From: Chloroflexota bacterium
GTDB lineage: Bacteria; Chloroflexota; Anaerolineae; Anaerolineales; Anaerolineaceae
Direction: 5' to 3'
Assembly (NCBI GenBank): GCA_029265085.1
Contig: JAJUJY010000010.1
Span: forward strand, 1-54,650
DNA length: 54,650 nucleotides
The stretch's first letter is position 1, and each line of letters starts with the position of its first letter. A program made the translations under genes and the position numbers. Positions 18,726 through 27,583 of this stretch are shown here, piece after piece. The notes under the pieces are model-generated. The model saw only the letters and a list, made by a program, of their open reading frames with translations. It did no database searches and had not been told where the DNA came from.

Positions 18726-20009
18726 TTAAGGTTGGATACCGAGGAATTGGGCCAGTTCTAGACTGGGGCCGAAACCAGGGTGATACTCCAGGCTGGTGCG
18801 AACATCTTCAGCAGCGCCTTGTGTATCCCCCAGCGCAATGCGTGCGCGAGCACGCCAGACGAATGATTCTTCAATGTACGGCTGGTCGGCCGCATCGATG
18901 GTGGTGTCTGCCAGGTTGACCACGTCCCAATACCGCCCACTGTAATAATATGCAAAATAGGGGGCAGTCTGGTACCACATCATTCGCCAGGGACGTTCTG
19001 TGTCTTTAATACCGGGCAGTAGATTAAAAGCCTGGTCAAATGTGCTGGCCGCACCGAAGTAATCTTGCAGGTTTGCCAGGCTGGTTCCGCGATTGAAATA
19101 GGCAAAGAATTGATCTCGGCCGGTTAATTCGAAGATTTCTTCGGACGCTTTTTCGGCAGCGATTTGGTTAGCAGCCGCCGGATCGGCATAATCGCCCAAC
19201 AGAGTCAGTACCCTGGCTTCTTCTTCGGGTTTAAAGATCACGATAAAGGTGTAATTAAAGGCGCGCCAGGCACGGTTCAGGTCAGCGTAGTTCACCAGAT
19301 AATCGGCGGAAAAATAGGCATCCTGCGTGATGAACTGCTGGGCAGCCTCATCATATCCACTGACTACTACGTAATGCCCCATCCAGCTAATTTTTCCGGA
19401 CTGGTCGCGTGTATCCAGACCTTTTTCGATGACCACGGGAAAACCATTGGCAACCAACAATTTTAAAAGGTCAAGCGTTCCGCCGGACCGCAGAGCGGTT
19501 TTTAAGCCTGCTTCGGTTTCTGCGTAGTCGGCCAACTCGTACGGCATAACGTTTTTGTCTTTGTCAAACGGCTTGACAATCTGGCCGACATCTGTGCGGG
19601 TCCCTTCCCAGCCCCAATACGATAAGGCCATTGCCAGCGTGGAGGGCGCACAATAATTCCACAGGCCGTGCTGATCGATATAAGGAATCCCCTCAATTTT
19701 GATTGCAGCAGGTAAGGGAGTGGCTGTCAGGGTGGGGGTGGGAGATATTTCGTGAGTCGGTGTGATTGTTGCGGTCAGGGAGGGCGTGGCAGTGGGAACC
19801 GCCGTTAATTCAGACGGTTGTGCGGCTGCCTCCGCATTGGGAACAAAGATTGCCTGTTCCGGCGGGAACAGGGCATACCGGATTCGTACTCGGGTTTCAT
19901 CCAGATGCCAGAGGACTTTCTCGCGGACTGACGGAATCACCATTAAAAGGGCGGCGGTCAGCAGGGTGCCAATCAGTACGCCCAGGAGAATCTTAACTAT
20001 TTTATGCAT
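18726..20009 (-). CDS. Secreted/anchored C39-like cysteine peptidase with TPR-like tail
   Basis: Predicted extracytoplasmic protein of 427 residues. An N-terminal membrane anchor (about 6-26) is followed by a Thr/Pro-rich linker (about 68-100). Next comes a papain-like C39_2 domain with Cys120 in NYCAPSTLAMALSYWG and His in MGHYVVVSGYD (about 215). The C-terminal half (about 285-427) has helical TPR-like repeats. The active-site Cys and His are present, so it may be a peptidase or transglutaminase-like enzyme; substrate unknown. No ABC exporter is nearby, so it is probably not a bacteriocin processor. An extended -10 box lies six bases before the ATG with no ribosome-binding site, suggesting a leaderless message. 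Confidence 0.82.
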   Translation of the reverse strand: MHKIVKILLGVLIGTLLTAALLMVIPSVREKVLWHLDETRVRIRYALFPPEQAIFVPNAEAAAQPSELTAVPTATPSLTATITPTHEISPTPTLTATPLPAAIKIEGIPYIDQHGLWNYCAPSTLAMALSYWGWEGTRTDVGQIVKPFDKDKNVMPYELADYAETEAGLKTALRSGGTLDLLKLLVANGFPVVIEKGLDTRDQSGKISWMGHYVVVSGYDEAAQQFITQDAYFSADYLVNYADLNRAWRAFNYTFIVIFKPEEEARVLTLLGDYADPAAANQIAAEKASEEIFELTGRDQFFAYFNRGTSLANLQDYFGAASTFDQAFNLLPGIKDTERPWRMMWYQTAPYFAYYYSGRYWDVVNLADTTIDAADQPYIEESFVWRARARIALGDTQGAAEDVRTSLEYHPGFGPSLELAQFLGIQP

Positions 20010-20024
20010 GTTGAAATTATATCA
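20010..20024 (-). promoter_or_regulatory. Extended -10 promoter placed for a leaderless mRNA
   Basis: On the minus strand TGATATAAT (TATAAT at 20021-20016) is followed by TTCAAC and then the ATG at 20009. With normal spacing the first transcribed base is the A of the ATG or its neighbour. There is no Shine-Dalgarno sequence. Confidence 0.6.
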
Positions 20025-20071
20025 TTCGCAAACGGTGAATTGATTGGTGATACAGTGCAAGTTGTATGGAA

Positions 20072-20815
20072 TTACGGGAGATTGTTTTTAAGCTGGCTGA
20101 CCCATTGGGGGTCCATCCGAGACAGGCGGTTCTTACCCAGATTTTCTTTGACTACCCAGTGAATATCTTTGTCGGTAGATTGGCTCCATTTTTCCAGGTA
20201 ATGCTTCCCACCGGCAGGGTTTGCCGCGACCGCCACGCTCCAACCGTAGCCTAACGCTTTACGGAGGATGATAAACTCGTCTGATTTGCGATTTTCTACA
20301 TTGGAAAATCCTGCGGTGATCTGATCCAGGATTGCCAGTACTTTTAGCGAAACTTCAGGTTTTTTGAGCAGCCGCGGTTCGCACAACGCAGCAACCACGG
20401 CGCGCTGTTCCAATAAATTTCCCTTACTCCAGTTTTGCATCTCGATGAATAATTCATCCAGGTTGAGATCGCCGTAGGATTGTAAGGCCATTGCCGCTGC
20501 TTCGCGGATGCGCCAGCGCGGATCGGAAGCAAATTGGCGTAAATCAACGAGGCGTTCAAGCTCACCTTCTCGAACCAGGCGGCCTAACCCCCGCACACCG
20601 CAAATAACCAGAAATTCTGCGGGCGTATTGGCATTTGCTGAACCTTCATCTTCAGCCAGCCATTTCAGAAATTGTTCACGACTGGCGGTTTGAGCTACGG
20701 CTTCAAGTAATTCTAAATTAGCGCGCGGACCTGGCAGCCGTGATTCGCTTTTTATAAAGAATTCCCAATCAGTCTGTGCGGCCAATTGGGATTTGTACTG
20801 CTCAATTTGCGACAA
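20072..20815 (-). CDS. HEAT-repeat/DNA-alkylation-repair-like protein
   Basis: An all-helical protein of 247 residues. Repeating helical pairs such as DPRWRIREAAAMALQSYG (about 95-112) are HEAT repeats. The overall pattern, with a C-terminal LGYGWSVAVAANPAGG segment and a final SQLKNNL, resembles AlkD/HEAT-fold proteins, but I cannot place it in a DNA glycosylase family and no catalytic site is evident. It follows the DinB-like gene by one base and is probably translated from the same message. A role as a scaffold or DNA-damage protein is only inference. Confidence 0.7.
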   Translation of the reverse strand: MSQIEQYKSQLAAQTDWEFFIKSESRLPGPRANLELLEAVAQTASREQFLKWLAEDEGSANANTPAEFLVICGVRGLGRLVREGELERLVDLRQFASDPRWRIREAAAMALQSYGDLNLDELFIEMQNWSKGNLLEQRAVVAALCEPRLLKKPEVSLKVLAILDQITAGFSNVENRKSDEFIILRKALGYGWSVAVAANPAGGKHYLEKWSQSTDKDIHWVVKENLGKNRLSRMDPQWVSQLKNNLP

Positions 20816-20816
20816 G

Positions 20817-21278
20817 CTATTGCTGGTTGTGCTGCTCTAAAAGTTGGCGTGTGATCTGGACTTGGCCCAGGTGCAGCGCGGTATGCTCAATCGCATGCAG
20901 TAAACACCAGGTGGTACTAAAAGCCCGACCGTCACGCGGCGAGATGCGGATCAGGTCTACATCGCTCATTTCTAAGGTGTCCAAAACCATGCGGCTTTTT
21001 TCCAGGGTTTCATCTAATAACCGGAATAATTCTTCCTGGTTGAGTTGATTGGCTAAAAATTCTTTTTCTCTTTCCCTGTTGGAGTGTCCCAGGCCAATCA
21101 CATCATTAATCCAATAGCTTTCTGCACCTGTAATATGGACGGTGAGCGTGCAGATCGAATTCATCTCGTGGCCAGGCTTCCAATCCAGAGATTCTTGTGA
21201 CAGTCCCCGGATCGATTTTTTAATCAACCCATGCATATTTTCCAGAATTTCATAGAGATCGGCATAAAATTTTAACAT
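20817..21278 (-). CDS. DinB-superfamily protein
   Basis: Four-helix-bundle protein of 153 residues of the DinB/DUF664/YfiT-like type. The three metal-binding histidines can be placed at VHITGAE, LHAIEHTALHLGQ (two), matching the conserved H-x3-H pair of the C-terminal helix. Members bind Zn or Ni; some are thiol S-transferases, and most are uncharacterised. I chose the ATG at 21278 because AGGAGG lies at ideal distance; an upstream ATG at 21326 is in frame but has no site. The HEAT gene follows one base after its stop. It is divergent from the glgP leader. Confidence 0.82.
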   Translation of the reverse strand: MLKFYADLYEILENMHGLIKKSIRGLSQESLDWKPGHEMNSICTLTVHITGAESYWINDVIGLGHSNREREKEFLANQLNQEELFRLLDETLEKSRMVLDTLEMSDVDLIRISPRDGRAFSTTWCLLHAIEHTALHLGQVQITRQLLEQHNQQ

Positions 21279-21412
21279 TGGCTGGCCTCCTGAAAATATG
21301 ATACATAAACTGACCATCTCTGGCAAGCGCAGAAATTCCTGTCGTTTGTTGATAAAAGTTGTGTAAAAATCCGCGATTCATATAAATATCCCAAGAACAA
21401 CTCGTTCAGACA

Positions 21413-21421
21413 TGGTATAAT
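21413..21421 (+). promoter_or_regulatory. Extended -10 promoter of the glgP leader
   Basis: TGGTATAAT with TATAAT at 21416-21421. No clear -35 element at the expected 17-bp distance. Transcription should start around 21427-21429, giving a leader of about 127 nt before the ATG of the glucan phosphorylase gene. Confidence 0.6.
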
Positions 21422-21425
21422 GTCA

Positions 21426-21523
21426 GGCTGCTAAATAGTTCAAAACCAGGTTTCACCCGTTTACAGTCCGTTGGCTGCCGGGTGATCACTACAGCCCACT
21501 AACGGACATCGATTGGTTTTGAA
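21426..21523 (+). ncRNA. Candidate pseudoknotted leader RNA upstream of glgP
   Basis: Three sets of complementary segments can be drawn by eye. P1: TTCAAAACCA (21439-21448) with TGGTTTTGAA (21514-21523), 10 bp. P2: GTCCGTTGGCTG (21466-21477) with CAGCC (21492-21496) and AACGGAC (21501-21507), 12 bp with a CACT bulge. P3: TCACCCG (21453-21459) with CGGGTGA (21479-21485) in the P2 loop, 7 bp. P3 interleaves with P2, so the fold is an H-type pseudoknot enclosed by P1. It ends 31 nt before the ATG and has no terminator U-run. It does not match a riboswitch class that I recognise. A regulatory role for glgP translation is inference. Confidence 0.5.
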
Positions 21524-21554
21524 AGAAGACTGATAATGAACAGGAACTTCATTA

Positions 21555-23711
21555 ATGAACGCAAATATTAAAAGGGAAATCCCTAATCATTTTAGCCTGC
21601 CCCGCCGTATCCAGCGTTTAGGCCAGTTGGCTTATAACCTCTGGTGGGTGTGGAACCCCGATGGGCAGCTGTTGTACCGGCAGATTGACCGGCGTTTGTG
21701 GGATCAAGTGGATCATAACCCGGTGGCTTTCTTGCGCACGGTGGAACGCAGTAAATTAAACGCTATGACCAATGATCGCTATTACCTGGATTTGTATGAC
21801 CGGGTGATGCAGAAATTTGATCAATATGTGGCAGGCACGGATTCCTGGTTTGCCAAGACCTATCCAAAGCTCTCCGATAAAGAGATTGCCTATTTCTCGT
21901 TTGAATTTGGTCTGCACGAGTCTTTGCCCGTGTATGCAGGCGGTTTAGGGATTCTGGCTGGTGATCATCTGAAAGAAGCCAGTGACCTGGGACTGCCGCT
22001 ACGTGCAATTGGTTTCATCTATAATCAAGGCTATTTTACCCAGCGCGTAACGGAAGATGGCTGGCAGGAAACTCATACGCACTTTTTGAATTTTGAACAG
22101 TCTCCGATTATTCCATTACTGGATGAAGATGATAAGCCAGTCATGATCTCGATTGAATTACCTGGCCGGTCGGTGTTTGCCCGTATTTGGGAAGTGGCTG
22201 TTGGGCGTATTTCGCTTTACCTGTTAGACACCAACCTGGATGTTAATTCAGAAGCAGATCGTCAATTGACCGCCCGCTTATACAGCAACGACCTGGATGT
22301 GCGCGTTTCCCAGGAAATTTTGTTGGGTATGGGCGGCGTCCGGGCATTGCGCCGGTTAGGGATTAATCCAACCGTCTTCCACATGAACGAAGGGCATTCT
22401 GCCTTCCTGGCTCTGGAACGTATTCTGGAAATGGCCAAAGAAGGCAAGACCTTTGCGGAAGCGGCGGATATTGTGCGCCATTCGAATGTGTTTACAACGC
22501 ATACCCCCGTTCCGGCAGGGAATGACCAGTTCCCGCTCTGGTTGGTGGATAAATATTTCTCACAGGTCTGGCCTTCGCTTGAGCTTACCCGTGATCAATT
22601 TGTTGATTTAGGCCGCCAGGCCACGCCTTGGGGTGAATCTTTCTGCATGCCTGTTCTGGCACTGCATCTTTCGGATTATGCGAATGGTGTATCCGAACTG
22701 CATGGTGAGGTTTCTCGCCGGATGTGGAATTTCTTGTGGCCAGACCGTAAAGCCGAAGATGTTCCGGTAAGTCACATTACCAATGGCGTGCATACCGGGA
22801 CCTGGTTAGCGCGGCGAATGCGCCCCTTATTTGACCGCTATCTGGGCGCCGATTGGCTGAACCGCCTGGATGATCCGGATATGTGGGCTTTAGTGGAAAA
22901 TATTCCGGATGGTGAGCTGTGGGCTGTTCACCAACATCTCAAGCGCAAGTTGATGCTGTATGTGAACGAGCGCTCTCGCCAGGCATGGCAGCAGGGGCGT
23001 GTGCATCCCGTGCAGGTCGTGGCAGGTGGTGTGCTGCTGGAGCCGTATTCTCTGACCATTGGCTTTGCCCGCCGTTTTGCTACCTATAAACGGGCAAATC
23101 TGATTCTGCGTGATTACGACCGCCTGATGAATGTGATCACCAATGCGGATATGCCTGTGCAAATTATCTTTGCCGGTAAAGCCCATCCTGCGGATGAACC
23201 CGGGAAACTGTTGATCCAACAGGTATACCGCGCGGTTAAAGATTCTCGCTCCGGCGGCCGTTTGGTCTTCCTGGAAGATTACGATATGAACATGGCCCGG
23301 ATGCTGGTTCAGGGTGTGGATGTCTGGATGAACAATCCTCGCCGCCCCAATGAGGCTTCCGGTACGTCTGGTATGAAGGCTGCCTTGAATGGTGTCTTGA
23401 ATTTCTCCATCATGGATGGTTGGTGGCGTGAGGGTTACAACGGCTTGAATGGCTGGAAGATCGGTGATGACGTTGACTCACTCGATCCAAACCAACAGGA
23501 CGAAATTGATGCGCGCAGTTTGTATGAGCATCTGGAAAACGAGATTATTCCGTTGTATTACTCGCGTTCCAATGATAATATTCCCACCGGCTGGATTGCC
23601 AGAATGAAAGAAGCGATCCGCACGCTGGCACCGCAGTTCAGCACGCGCCGCATGGTGAAAGAATATTGGAATGAAATGTACCTTCCCAGCATAAAAAGCC
23701 AGGAAGATTAA
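21555..23711 (+). CDS. glgP: Alpha-glucan (glycogen/maltodextrin) phosphorylase
   Basis: Pyridoxal-phosphate enzyme that releases glucose-1-phosphate from alpha-1,4-glucan. The 718 residues begin with a DUF3417 N-terminal domain (LPRRIQRLGQLAYNLWWVW), continue with YFSFEFGLHESLPVYAGGLGIL, and have the PLP site EASGTSGMKAALNG with the lysine at about 608, followed by NFSIMDGWW. This is the short bacterial/archaeal phosphorylase branch, which lacks the regulatory N terminus of the E. coli type. The ATG at 21555 is preceded by CAGGAAC at eight bases. An 11-codon out-of-frame ORF (21536-21571) overlaps the start and could couple translation. It sits downstream of a pseudoknot-like leader. Confidence 0.93.
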   Translation: MNANIKREIPNHFSLPRRIQRLGQLAYNLWWVWNPDGQLLYRQIDRRLWDQVDHNPVAFLRTVERSKLNAMTNDRYYLDLYDRVMQKFDQYVAGTDSWFAKTYPKLSDKEIAYFSFEFGLHESLPVYAGGLGILAGDHLKEASDLGLPLRAIGFIYNQGYFTQRVTEDGWQETHTHFLNFEQSPIIPLLDEDDKPVMISIELPGRSVFARIWEVAVGRISLYLLDTNLDVNSEADRQLTARLYSNDLDVRVSQEILLGMGGVRALRRLGINPTVFHMNEGHSAFLALERILEMAKEGKTFAEAADIVRHSNVFTTHTPVPAGNDQFPLWLVDKYFSQVWPSLELTRDQFVDLGRQATPWGESFCMPVLALHLSDYANGVSELHGEVSRRMWNFLWPDRKAEDVPVSHITNGVHTGTWLARRMRPLFDRYLGADWLNRLDDPDMWALVENIPDGELWAVHQHLKRKLMLYVNERSRQAWQQGRVHPVQVVAGGVLLEPYSLTIGFARRFATYKRANLILRDYDRLMNVITNADMPVQIIFAGKAHPADEPGKLLIQQVYRAVKDSRSGGRLVFLEDYDMNMARMLVQGVDVWMNNPRRPNEASGTSGMKAALNGVLNFSIMDGWWREGYNGLNGWKIGDDVDSLDPNQQDEIDARSLYEHLENEIIPLYYSRSNDNIPTGWIARMKEAIRTLAPQFSTRRMVKEYWNEMYLPSIKSQED

Positions 23712-23742
23712 TCACTAAACAAAAGAAAGTGTGGGATTTTAT

Positions 23743-24270
23743 ATGGAGTTGGTTTTTACTCCACAGATACTTTTAGGCGCTCTGGGTATCTTTGCCTTGC
23801 GCGTTGCCGATATGTCGCTGGATACAATCCGCGTATTGCTGGTTGTGCGTGGTAAAAAAGGACTTGTCTGGATTTTAGGTTTTCTGCAGGCGTTGATCTT
23901 CGTTGTGGCGATCAGTTCTGTTCTGTCAAACCTGAATAATCCATTGAACGTCCTTGGTTACGCAGCCGGTTTTGCTACCGGTAACGTAATCGGTATGCTG
24001 ATTGAAGAACGGCTGGCAATTGGTCATATCCAATTGACCATTGTTAGCTCTGCACGCGGTTCTGCCATTGCGGAAGCCCTGCGCCAACACGGATATGCTG
24101 TTACCGAAGTGCCGGCTCGAGGCCGAAATGGTACAGTGGCATTAATGCATGTGGGTGTGATGCGCCGCAATATGGATGATGTGGAAACATTGATCCTGGA
24201 AGCCGACCCAGAGGCCTTTGTCACTGCCGAAGAAGTGCGCCCTGTCCGGCGCGGTTTTTGGCGGGCATAG
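23743..24270 (+). CDS. UPF0316/DUF2179-type membrane protein
   Basis: Membrane protein of 175 residues with about three N-terminal helices (about 1-90) containing LRVADMSLDTIRVLLVVRGKK, which resembles the conserved start of UPF0316 (YebE-like) proteins. A soluble C-terminal domain of the DUF2179/YitT type (about 95-170) follows. Function unknown. Two starts are possible: GTG at 23731 with a weak AAAGAAAG site, or ATG at 23743, which I report because it starts the hydrophobic domain. It follows glgP by 31 bp and has its own terminator downstream, so the two are probably co-transcribed. No clear connection with glycogen metabolism. Confidence 0.75.
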   Translation: MELVFTPQILLGALGIFALRVADMSLDTIRVLLVVRGKKGLVWILGFLQALIFVVAISSVLSNLNNPLNVLGYAAGFATGNVIGMLIEERLAIGHIQLTIVSSARGSAIAEALRQHGYAVTEVPARGRNGTVALMHVGVMRRNMDDVETLILEADPEAFVTAEEVRPVRRGFWRA

Positions 24271-24288
24271 GAATTTTCGATTGTAGAT

Positions 24289-24325
24289 AATCGGGCTTTC
24301 TCCCTGTGAGGAAGCCCGATTTTGT
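24289..24325 (+). terminator. Terminator of the glgP operon
   Basis: ATCGGGCTT / AAGCCCGAT stem with an inner CTC/GAG pair, followed by TTTTGTT, 19 bases after the stop at 24270. Confidence 0.8.
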
Positions 24326-24385
24326 TATCTTGTTTTTGGGGCGAGGACTTGTCAGGAAGATGCGAAAAGGGGATAATCATTTGCG

Positions 24386-25873
24386 ATGAATGCAGAATAT
24401 TTCCTGGGAATCGATGTGGGTACATCCAGCGTCAAGGCGGTTTTAATATCCGCGGCTGGAAAGCTGGCTGGCAGTGCTGCTGCCGAGGTGTCTATGCAGA
24501 CACCCCGGCCTGGGTGGGCGGAACAAGACCCGGAAGATTGGTACAGAGCCGCTGCCCAATCAGTGCAAGCGCTGCTGGGGGTAAATCACATTCCGGGAGA
24601 GGCTGTGCAGGGAATTGGATTGACGGGACAGATGCATACGCTGGTATGCCTTGGGGCGGATGAAAAACCGCTCCGGCCTGCAATTACCTGGGCGGACCAG
24701 CGCAGCGGCGGGCAGGTTAGCCGCTTGGTCGAAGAAATAGGTCGCCAGCGCCTGGCTGCATGGACGGGAAACCCCATTGCCGCCGGGTTTATGTTGGCGA
24801 GTTGGTGTTGGCTGCGCGAGAATGAGCCGGAGATTCTCTCCAAAGCTCGTTGGCTGATGCTGCCAAAAGATTATTTGCGCCTTCGGTTGACTGGTTTATT
24901 GGGCAGCGAACCCAGTGATGCTTCCTCTACTCTATTATTTCATCCACATACGCGCACCTGGAGTGCGGAATTATTGCGTTGGCTTGGAATGGATGCTGCC
25001 TGCCTGCCCCCGCTGGGAGAATCCGCACAGGTGGCTGGAAAACTGCGCTCGCTTGCGGCCAATGATTTTGGTTTAAAAGCGGGTATTCCAGTCGTGTTTG
25101 GGTGTTCTGACCAGGCGGCTCAAGCCATTGCCCAGGGGGTGATTCAACCGGGGAAGATTTCCTGCACCATTGGAACAGGCGGACAGCTATTTGCCCCTTT
25201 AAACAATCCGCGCCATGATCCGCAATTGCGCGTTCATTTATTTTGCCATGCCTTGCCCCATACCTGGCACCTGGAAGCTGCAATGTTATCGGCTGGATTA
25301 TCTCTGCGTTGGCTGCGGGATCAATTTTGGCCGGGAACGAGTTACCAGGACCTGACTGACCTGGCGGTTGGGGTGGAAGCCGGCCTGGAAGGGTTATTCT
25401 TTTTGCCCTATCTGGTGGGAGAGCGCACTCCGCATATGGATCCAAATGCGCGGGGAACCTTCAGCGGGCTGCGCTTACATCATGGTAAGGCCAGTCTGGT
25501 ACGGGCTGTGATGGAAGGGGTTGTTTTTGGATTGCGCCAGGGTTTGGAATTAATTGAGCCCCTGGCCGGAAAACCAGAAACGATGCTGGCTTCTGGCGGA
25601 GGAACCAATCATCCTCTTTGGCTGCAGCTGCAAGCAAATATTTTTAACCGTTCGATTGCGGTTTCTCAGGTGCCGGAAGCAACCGGACGAGGGGCGGCTT
25701 TGCTTGCGGCGGTTGGCAGTGGAATCTACCCAGATGTCCCTGCAGCGGTCTGTGCAGCAGCTGTTTCACCGGATCGGTTTGTGGAACCCGATCCGCTGCT
25801 GGTGGAACGGTATGAACCAGCCTACCGGCAGTTTTGCAGTCTTTATCCGGCACTTCGCCCAATATGGAAATAA
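24386..25873 (+). CDS. xylB: FGGY-family carbohydrate kinase, xylulokinase-like
   Basis: ATP-dependent sugar kinase of 495 residues with the FGGY layout: two actin-like domains, N-terminal phosphate loop FLGIDVGTSSVKAVL (about 5-19), QMHTLVCLG and the FGGY signature-like region (PGKISCTIGTGGQLFAP about 255-272; GGGTNHPLWLQLQANIFNRS about 400-420). The GLTGQMH segment and length match xylulokinases best, which phosphorylate D-xylulose for the pentose-phosphate pathway. No xylose isomerase is nearby, so the substrate is an inference. An AAAGGGGAT site precedes the ATG. The gene is single, convergent with nfeD, with an 18-bp gap and no terminator visible. Confidence 0.82.
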   Translation: MNAEYFLGIDVGTSSVKAVLISAAGKLAGSAAAEVSMQTPRPGWAEQDPEDWYRAAAQSVQALLGVNHIPGEAVQGIGLTGQMHTLVCLGADEKPLRPAITWADQRSGGQVSRLVEEIGRQRLAAWTGNPIAAGFMLASWCWLRENEPEILSKARWLMLPKDYLRLRLTGLLGSEPSDASSTLLFHPHTRTWSAELLRWLGMDAACLPPLGESAQVAGKLRSLAANDFGLKAGIPVVFGCSDQAAQAIAQGVIQPGKISCTIGTGGQLFAPLNNPRHDPQLRVHLFCHALPHTWHLEAAMLSAGLSLRWLRDQFWPGTSYQDLTDLAVGVEAGLEGLFFLPYLVGERTPHMDPNARGTFSGLRLHHGKASLVRAVMEGVVFGLRQGLELIEPLAGKPETMLASGGGTNHPLWLQLQANIFNRSIAVSQVPEATGRGAALLAAVGSGIYPDVPAAVCAAAVSPDRFVEPDPLLVERYEPAYRQFCSLYPALRPIWK

Positions 25874-25891
25874 TCGATGAAGAAGTGCAGG

Positions 25892-27223
25892 TTACTTTTT
25901 TCGGCGAACTTTTAACCTCAGCCCATCAATTTCCACAACTTCAATTTGGGCTCCCTCGGGGATCATTTCTTCACCCTCGGCAAGTTCTGCGCTCCATAAT
26001 TCACCAAACACCTGAACACTCCCAGCGGGTTCCAGCCGTTCGCGAACAATGCCAGTTTTGCCGATCAGGGATTGTTTGCCCATTTTGGCTGGTATTCGCA
26101 GCGCCCGGATAGCAAACGAGATAATGACAGAAAAGCTGATAGCCAGAATAACCCCGGTCCCAATCACCAAAGGTACAGAAACGGTAGGAAAACCGGGTAC
26201 GCGCACGGAGTTGAATAAAATTAATGCGCCCGCAATAAATGTCCCAATTCCCGCTGCGGTGAGGGCTCCATGCGTTGGCGCTTTGATATCCAGGATAAAC
26301 AACGCAAAGGCTATGATAATGAAGATTAAGCCAAATAAATTGATCGGCAAGATACCAAAGCTGTAAATCACCAGGGCAAGGCAAATTACGCCGATAAACC
26401 CGGCGACCCAGCCGCCTGGAGAGGAAAGTTCTATCAAAATGGCTTGAACACCGATCGAGAGCAGCAAAAAGACAATATTTGGATTGGTTAATAATTGGAG
26501 AGCCTGCTCTACCAGGGTTAATTGCAGGTCGCGAACCACAGCACCGCGAGTTTCAAGGACCATTTCCTGGTTTAACACAATGACTGTGCGGCCTTCCAGT
26601 TGATCCAATAAATCACCCAGGTCTTCTGCCACAATGTCTACCAGCCCAATTTCGTAGGCTTCTGAAGCAGAAGCCGCGCGAGCCGATTCAATTGCCTGTT
26701 CGGCCAGTTCAATTGCTTCGGGGCTGCGCTTTTCTGCCAGCGAGCGGGCAGTCGCGCGGAGGATTTCCTTTTCCTTGGCAGCCATCGTCTCGCCAATGTC
26801 TTCACCCTGTGCGCCAACCGGGCTGGCTGCACCGATTGTCGTTTCCGGGGCCATCGCGTTGACGTGACCGGCTAATGTAATCAGTGTGCCTGCGCTGCCG
26901 GCCATTGCACCGCGCGGGGTGACGTAAACAGCGATAGGGATCTCGCTACCGCGGATTAACTGGATGATTTCGTTCATCAGACTGATGCTGCCGCCCGGTG
27001 TGTTTAGCTTGATTACAATCAATTTGATTTGCGAGTCACGAGCAACATCAATACCCCGTTCCAGGTAACTCACCAATACGGGCGTCAGCGGCCCCTCCAT
27101 ATCCAAGACCAGGATTTGCTTTGCCGATTCATCGGTTTGGGCAGCCTGAGCAGGCAGCGGGAGGAAGAAAAATGCTGCCAGGTATCCAATCAATAACCAA
27201 CTTAGCAATTTTTTGTGTTTCAT
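25892..27223 (-). CDS. NfeD-family ClpP-class serine protease with NfeD domain
   Basis: Membrane serine protease of 443 residues of the long NfeD (1510-N/STOPP) type. A signal peptide (about 1-28) leads to a ClpP-like domain with the NTPGGS loop, the nucleophile Ser110 in GAMAGSAG and a candidate lysine near 150. Several membrane helices follow (about 230-370) and then the OB-fold NfeD domain (about 380-443). The archaeal homologue cleaves a stomatin partner; no stomatin gene lies next to it here. I chose ATG at 27223 over an in-frame ATG at 27259 because the signal peptide begins there. The Shine-Dalgarno site is weak (GAAAGAA). Confidence 0.87.
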   Translation of the reverse strand: MKHKKLLSWLLIGYLAAFFFLPLPAQAAQTDESAKQILVLDMEGPLTPVLVSYLERGIDVARDSQIKLIVIKLNTPGGSISLMNEIIQLIRGSEIPIAVYVTPRGAMAGSAGTLITLAGHVNAMAPETTIGAASPVGAQGEDIGETMAAKEKEILRATARSLAEKRSPEAIELAEQAIESARAASASEAYEIGLVDIVAEDLGDLLDQLEGRTVIVLNQEMVLETRGAVVRDLQLTLVEQALQLLTNPNIVFLLLSIGVQAILIELSSPGGWVAGFIGVICLALVIYSFGILPINLFGLIFIIIAFALFILDIKAPTHGALTAAGIGTFIAGALILFNSVRVPGFPTVSVPLVIGTGVILAISFSVIISFAIRALRIPAKMGKQSLIGKTGIVRERLEPAGSVQVFGELWSAELAEGEEMIPEGAQIEVVEIDGLRLKVRRKK

Positions 27224-27583
27224 ACGGTTCTTTCGAGAATTAATTCCAGAATATATCACTCTGGACTTGTGATAAGGTACTTAAAAATTATTATAGCTTG
27301 TTTTCTGCGGGGTAGTTGATACCATGTACAAAATTTTATCCAGCACCCTGACGGTATGAATTATCGCGGGACACCTAAACAAAGCTCAGAATTTTTTTCC
27401 TGTTGGCTCGGATGCATTAAATAATTAAATCGAATGCCTCAAGAGGCGGGTTGGGCGGTGAGTAAGTATTACTGTTGGAATTGATACAAAACCTATATTT
27501 TGTTAACAGAATTCTTTTATTACCGTAGTATCTTAACAAAAGAGATTTTCTTAGGATCACCGGAGGGAAAGGAGTAAAAACTC
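27224..27583. promoter_or_regulatory. Divergent nfeD/dnaK intergenic region (360 bp)
   Basis: Gene-free and AT-rich. For dnaK the best promoter candidate is TTAACA (27503-27508), 17 bp, TAGTAT (27526-27531), followed by a strong GGAGGGAAAGGAG site before the ATG at 27584. A TGTTAACA palindrome lies at 27500-27508. On the minus strand TATAAT occurs at about 27296-27291, a possible nfeD promoter. A small GCCTC/GAGGC hairpin sits at 27436-27447. There is no CIRCE operator. About 150 bp (27300-27430) hold nothing that I can interpret. Confidence 0.4.

Noticed and set aside
18726..20009. Bacteriocin-processing system around the C39-like peptidase
   Set aside because: No ABC exporter domain, no double-glycine leader peptide gene nearby; the protein has a Thr/Pro linker and TPR-like tail instead.
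21426..21554. tRNA or hammerhead ribozyme in the glgP leader
   Set aside because: No cloverleaf and no CUGANGA/GAAA core in the right order; the segments form a pseudoknot instead.
27260..27583. CIRCE operator before dnaK
   Set aside because: No TTAGCACTC-N9-GAGTGCTAA or near version is present; the only palindrome is TGTTAACA.
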